NCBI GenBank assembly: GCA_937900725.1
Contig: CALCFP010000230.1
Span: 1-10,106 of the forward strand
Source of the DNA: an uncultured Bacteroidota bacterium
GTDB lineage: Bacteria > Bacteroidota > Bacteroidia > Bacteroidales > SZUA-534
DNA: 10,106 bases
Direction: 5' to 3'
The position numbers were made by a program, and so were the translations under genes. Within the stretch, counting starts at the first letter, position 1. Each line of letters begins with the position of its first letter. This document shows positions 8,201-10,106 of the stretch, one piece after another. The notes below the pieces were generated by a model. That model was not told the DNA's origin and did not search any database. It saw nothing but the letters and a program-made list of their open reading frames with translations.

Positions 8201-9621
8201 TCGAAATCGAATCGCAAGTTGCGGTCGAAAGAGCAGAGCCTTCCACTAAACCTGTTCATCTCAACAAGTCCGTCAATGGACACAGAGTCAATAGAGTGTC
8301 CTGAATAGACAATGTCGCTGACCGAGCCTACAAGCACAAGGCTTATGGCGTCAGCCTTGCCAATGGTGCCGTTTGCCTTGAGGTCAACCTTTAGGCTGGC
8401 ATTGCTGTTTGTCAGTTTGCCGATGGCTATCGGCGACGACTTCAGGCTGGCGTCAACGCCGAACACCTTGTCGCCTCTCTTGCCGAGCGATGCATTCAGT
8501 TCAAGGTTGCCAATGCCCGTCGACAACGAACCCTCGGCAAGAATGTCGCGTGCCGTCCCTTCGGCAAATCCGCTGAATTCAACCTTGTCTAGCGGAGTCA
8601 CCAGCGGGTTCAGTTTCATTGTGTCCGCTTTCGCGAAATAGCCTGCAATGGCAAGCAACTCGGCGCTATTTGTCTTTAGCTGGCTTATGCCGAAACGGTA
8701 CTCAAGGTTGTCAATGTCGTTGATTCCGTTCACCGCAAAATTGCATTTGAGCAATGTGCTGTCGAATATCTGCACCTTCACGTTGTTGCCATTCACGCTG
8801 CTTTCGGTGCCACTCACAACGCCCGTCAGCGACACACGCCTTGTGTCGCCAGTAAATTGTGGAGCCAATGCCGAAAAGTCGTCAAGACAAAGTCGCATAT
8901 TATCGACATTCACTGTGTACGACACCTTTGGATCCTCGGCTGACTTGCCCGTCTTGATGGCAATGCTGTTCATCTGTGCCGACGAACTCCGGCCCTCAAA
9001 ATTCAGGTTGTCGATGTTTATTATTCCATCGCTTACGCAGAAATTGAACCGCAGGTCATCGACAAGACGCTTGCCGTCATAGCCCGTGGTCAAAGTCTCG
9101 ACATTGACCAGAATACTGTCGTTCCGGACCGTGAAGTCGCTTATGTCGATGTCGAAATCACAGAAGTTGTGTTTCTTCCTGCCGTCATCGAAGCAGATTT
9201 TGGTCTGCACTACAGTTATCTCGCTCAGCCTGACGGACCAATCGCCCTTGACCGTATCGCCCTTGCCGAAGGCATCGGCAATGAACCCGTAGTTGTCCGA
9301 CGAGTCGGTCTTTGTCACAAAAGCCTTCATTCCACGCAGATATGCACGCCTTATGTCGATGTCTTTTTCATCAATGCTGATAGAATTCAGGTAACCCGAC
9401 AGTTGCGGAATGAAAACGAGCGTATCGCCATTTTGGTCGAACACAAGCACATCCTGCAAAGCGAGCCCTTGGTTTATGTAGTAGCGCGCCTTGCCAATGC
9501 TGACTTTCGTGTTTAGCGTTTCCCCGATTTTCGTAGTCAGATAGTCAGCTATCTGAGTCTGCACCAGAGGCGATCTCACCGCCGACCATAAAAGGACAAC
9601 TACGCCAATTAGCGACAGCAA
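5293..9621 (-). CDS. tamB: Translocation and assembly module protein TamB (DUF490 family)
   Basis: About 1,442 residues, longer than E. coli TamB but normal for Bacteroidota. The N-terminus is a membrane anchor (LSLIGVVVLLWSAVRSPLVQ), followed by a long run of beta-strand-rich AsmA/TamB-like repeats forming the periplasmic groove. The C-terminal DUF490 region spans roughly residues 1025-1440: SPLWYGKTYASGIVNVTG (about 1025), GTYLINKGDFTFTLQN (about 1160), VYLLLLNKFYPL (about 1275) and STSLWDDRIVVNSNFDV (about 1350). TamB bridges inner and outer membranes and serves outer-membrane protein assembly or phospholipid transport. It is divergent from tsaD. The start given is TTG at 9621, the first standard start in the frame, but it cuts into the anchor helix. 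The open frame runs on upstream through KNIKKALQILSVLLL, and an ATT at 9654 would give a natural MKKALQILS start. A further in-frame ATG at 9678 is stopped by TAA at 9667-9669. The true start is unsettled; the product call is firm. Confidence 0.94.
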   Translation of the reverse strand: MLSLIGVVVLLWSAVRSPLVQTQIADYLTTKIGETLNTKVSIGKARYYINQGLALQDVLVFDQNGDTLVFIPQLSGYLNSISIDEKDIDIRRAYLRGMKAFVTKTDSSDNYGFIADAFGKGDTVKGDWSVRLSEITVVQTKICFDDGRKKHNFCDFDIDISDFTVRNDSILVNVETLTTGYDGKRLVDDLRFNFCVSDGIINIDNLNFEGRSSSAQMNSIAIKTGKSAEDPKVSYTVNVDNMRLCLDDFSALAPQFTGDTRRVSLTGVVSGTESSVNGNNVKVQIFDSTLLKCNFAVNGINDIDNLEYRFGISQLKTNSAELLAIAGYFAKADTMKLNPLVTPLDKVEFSGFAEGTARDILAEGSLSTGIGNLELNASLGKRGDKVFGVDASLKSSPIAIGKLTNSNASLKVDLKANGTIGKADAISLVLVGSVSDIVYSGHSIDSVSIDGLVEMNRFSGRLCSFDRNLRFDFDGIADWRDSAVFQFQSYVYYANLYALGLSNKEDANMSFNINADFRNASLDMAEGSVNVSDIYYFSDSTYFATDSVSIFAFNTDTGKIVSLKSEFVNVEVDAPFGFSDIVKDFSGYAAKLATGKDYSSTGNNGTIVLKALADYPHPLTEKFAPWLNISSGTELTASFTDSINFLDLKLKSDNVLAKNFEIENLSIGMQGSGDSIRTTLASDCIFFADFQLMDSLRVSSALSEGLARLVVNWDNHLAKGRNSGCVNADIRMTNPHQKEIAIGESSVTIFDTTATIRPSMVILHDTAMVFSNVDIDNGLSRVFVSGIISDYPDDSLVIGVSNLRLDFISEILATATDLSGLLSGNVNLKDLKGEKRIEGGLGIVDFSINGQRFGDVDANASWDMEQRQLLVEGALSDKGGSSRTTFAGYIDPANSYMDLDAEATHQDVQFLKLFLSNVFSEMVGTFSGKMHLDGRLTSPNWYGKMGLEDTYLTLKPTKAVYYTNDTLEFVENKIRLNKVRLTDTEAGNFTIDGSIWHRDMKEFNIDLKFDCNNIVALNIRNVDSPLWYGKTYASGIVNVTGSTRKAINVDISATTMPKSMFYITMEGRNDLTENEFITFLQPVNMANINDARRKRTEHVLEAPRSTLSLNLDLKVTPDAEVQIVFDPSIGDALRSSGNADLNIRLVDDNFSIYGTYLINKGDFTFTLQNIISKKLDIQSGSYVTWTGEPLGATINIDAAYKLRKVPVYSLTLNEEDREKKVPVNCHLIMSNKLVSPNISFSIDVPSTTSNVEEIEQLNSLPTDDLNQQVVYLLLLNKFYPLTTVAGNDASTSAASVSASTASELLSNQLSKWISQISTNFDLGVAYRPETEISSEEYELTLSTSLWDDRIVVNSNFDVNSQDKSSENGSSQYTTDLSVELKLNKKGNVRLKAFQKVNEDLIYDDAPYTRGLGLFFTEDFNEFSDLRKRWFRRKEKTPAEIQE

Positions 9622-9691
9622 TAAAACTGATAATATCTGTAACGCTTTTTTAATATTTTTGCGTGTTTAGTTAAACATCGTTTTAGTGGCT

Positions 9692-9699
9692 CAAAAATA
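9692..9699 (-). promoter_or_regulatory. Candidate -7 box for tamB
   Basis: On the minus strand this reads TATTTTTG, an exact match to TAnnTTTG. It predicts transcription starting near 9685, only about seven bases before the ATG at 9678 but some 30 to 65 bases before the ATT (9654) and TTG (9621) start candidates. No clear -33 element is seen. The box forms the left arm of the inverted repeat at 9692-9708. Confidence 0.45.
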
Positions 9700-9700
9700 T

Positions 9701-9708
9701 TCTTTTTG
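9701..9708 (+). promoter_or_regulatory. Weak candidate -7 box for tsaD
   Basis: TCTTTTTG differs from TAnnTTTG at one position. It would start transcription near 9714 and leave a leader of about 23 bases before the tsaD ATG at 9737. It forms the right arm of a CAAAAA/TTTTTG inverted repeat with a five-base centre (9692-9708), so promoters in both directions would compete for the same DNA. Confidence 0.3.
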
Positions 9709-9736
9709 CAGACACTTACGGCCATATTTTGGTTTT

Positions 9737-10106
9737 ATGAGCATAACAATTTTAGGTATCGAATCATCGTGCGACGACACATCGGCTGCCGTCATCCGCG
9801 ATGGCGTCATCATGTCTAACGTAATTTCGAGTCAAAAAGTACATGAACAATACGGCGGAGTGGTGCCGGAACTGGCATCGCGCGCACATCAGCAAAACAT
9901 AATCCCGACCATCGACGCGGCAATAAAGAACGCCGGCATCGGCCTCGACGAGATTTCGGCTGTGGCGTTCACTCGCGGTCCCGGACTGTTAGGCTCACTG
10001 CTTGTAGGCACATCGTTTGCAAAAGGATTCGCGCTTGCCCGCAATCTGCCACTCATTGAGGTCAACCACCTGCAGGGACATGTGCTTTCGCACTTTATCA
10101 AAGAGT
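9737..10106 (+). CDS. tsaD: tRNA N6-adenosine threonylcarbamoyltransferase TsaD, 5' part
   Basis: The first 123 residues are visible before the window ends; the family is about 335-345 long. The N-terminus MSITILGIESSCDDTSAAVI is the ASKHA-fold phosphate-binding opening typical of TsaD (Gcp/YgjD/Kae1). EQYGGVVPELASRAHQQNII and TRGPGLLGSLLVG are further family blocks. The metal-binding motif HLQGH gives His111 and His115, the same numbering as in E. coli. TsaD transfers threonylcarbamoyl from its adenylate, made by TsaC, onto A37 of ANN-decoding tRNAs to form t6A, acting with TsaB and TsaE in the cytoplasm. It is usually essential. The ATG at 9737 follows an AT-rich leader without a Shine-Dalgarno sequence. 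It is divergent from tamB. Confidence 0.97.
   Translation, partial: MSITILGIESSCDDTSAAVIRDGVIMSNVISSQKVHEQYGGVVPELASRAHQQNIIPTIDAAIKNAGIGLDEISAVAFTRGPGLLGSLLVGTSFAKGFALARNLPLIEVNHLQGHVLSHFIKE

Noticed and set aside
8648..9082. 144-codon plus-strand open frame, and several similar ones, within tamB
   Set aside because: All are antisense shadows of the continuous 1,442-codon tamB frame, which has the expected DUF490 C-terminus.
9722..9731. CCATATTTTG just before tsaD as a promoter box
   Set aside because: TATTTTG is one base short of TAnnTTTG and ends five bases before the ATG, so transcription would start at or past the start codon.

Overview
The window reads as a chromosomal segment of a Bacteroidota bacterium, most likely of order Bacteroidales. 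The evidence is a DarA/DarB dialkylresorcinol pair next to a BtrH-type protein, a very long TamB gene divergent from tsaD, A-rich translation starts without Shine-Dalgarno sequences, and upstream TAnnTTTG elements, the -7 box typical of this phylum. I cannot name the genus. No rRNA, tRNA, CRISPR array, insertion sequence or phage gene is visible.

Left part (1-2812, minus strand): a tight operon read right to left. It runs darA (flavodoxin-like aromatising enzyme), darB (ketosynthase III type), a 133-residue protein with an Xre-like helix-turn-helix C-terminus, and the start of a BtrH N-terminal-domain protein that leaves the window. Junctions are short or overlapping: darA/darB overlap or lie 8 bases apart depending on the darB start, darB and the 133-aa gene are 6 bases apart, and the last pair shares TAATG. 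DarB and DarA homologues make 1,3-cyclohexanediones and oxidise them to resorcinols, as in dialkylresorcinol and flexirubin pathways. This is probably one end of such a lipid or pigment cluster.

Middle (2813-3244): about 430 AT-rich non-coding bases hold two outward promoters whose core 17-mers match at 16 of 17 positions. On the plus strand follow a PaaK-like adenylate-forming acid-CoA ligase and, 29 bases on, a secreted 197-aa protein of unknown function. A symmetrical hairpin with T-runs on both strands separates these from the convergent tamB. The ligase may activate an acyl or aryl precursor for the dar pathway; this is inference from position and the shared promoter word.

Right part (5293-10106): tamB (about 1,442 residues, minus strand, outer-membrane protein assembly and lipid transport) is divergent from tsaD (plus strand, t6A tRNA modification, cut by the window edge). 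Their 115-base intergenic region contains an inverted repeat overlapping candidate promoters in both directions. The tamB start is unusual: its Lys-rich N-terminus and anchor helix extend beyond the first standard start codon, and an upstream in-frame ATG is cut off by a TAA after three codons.
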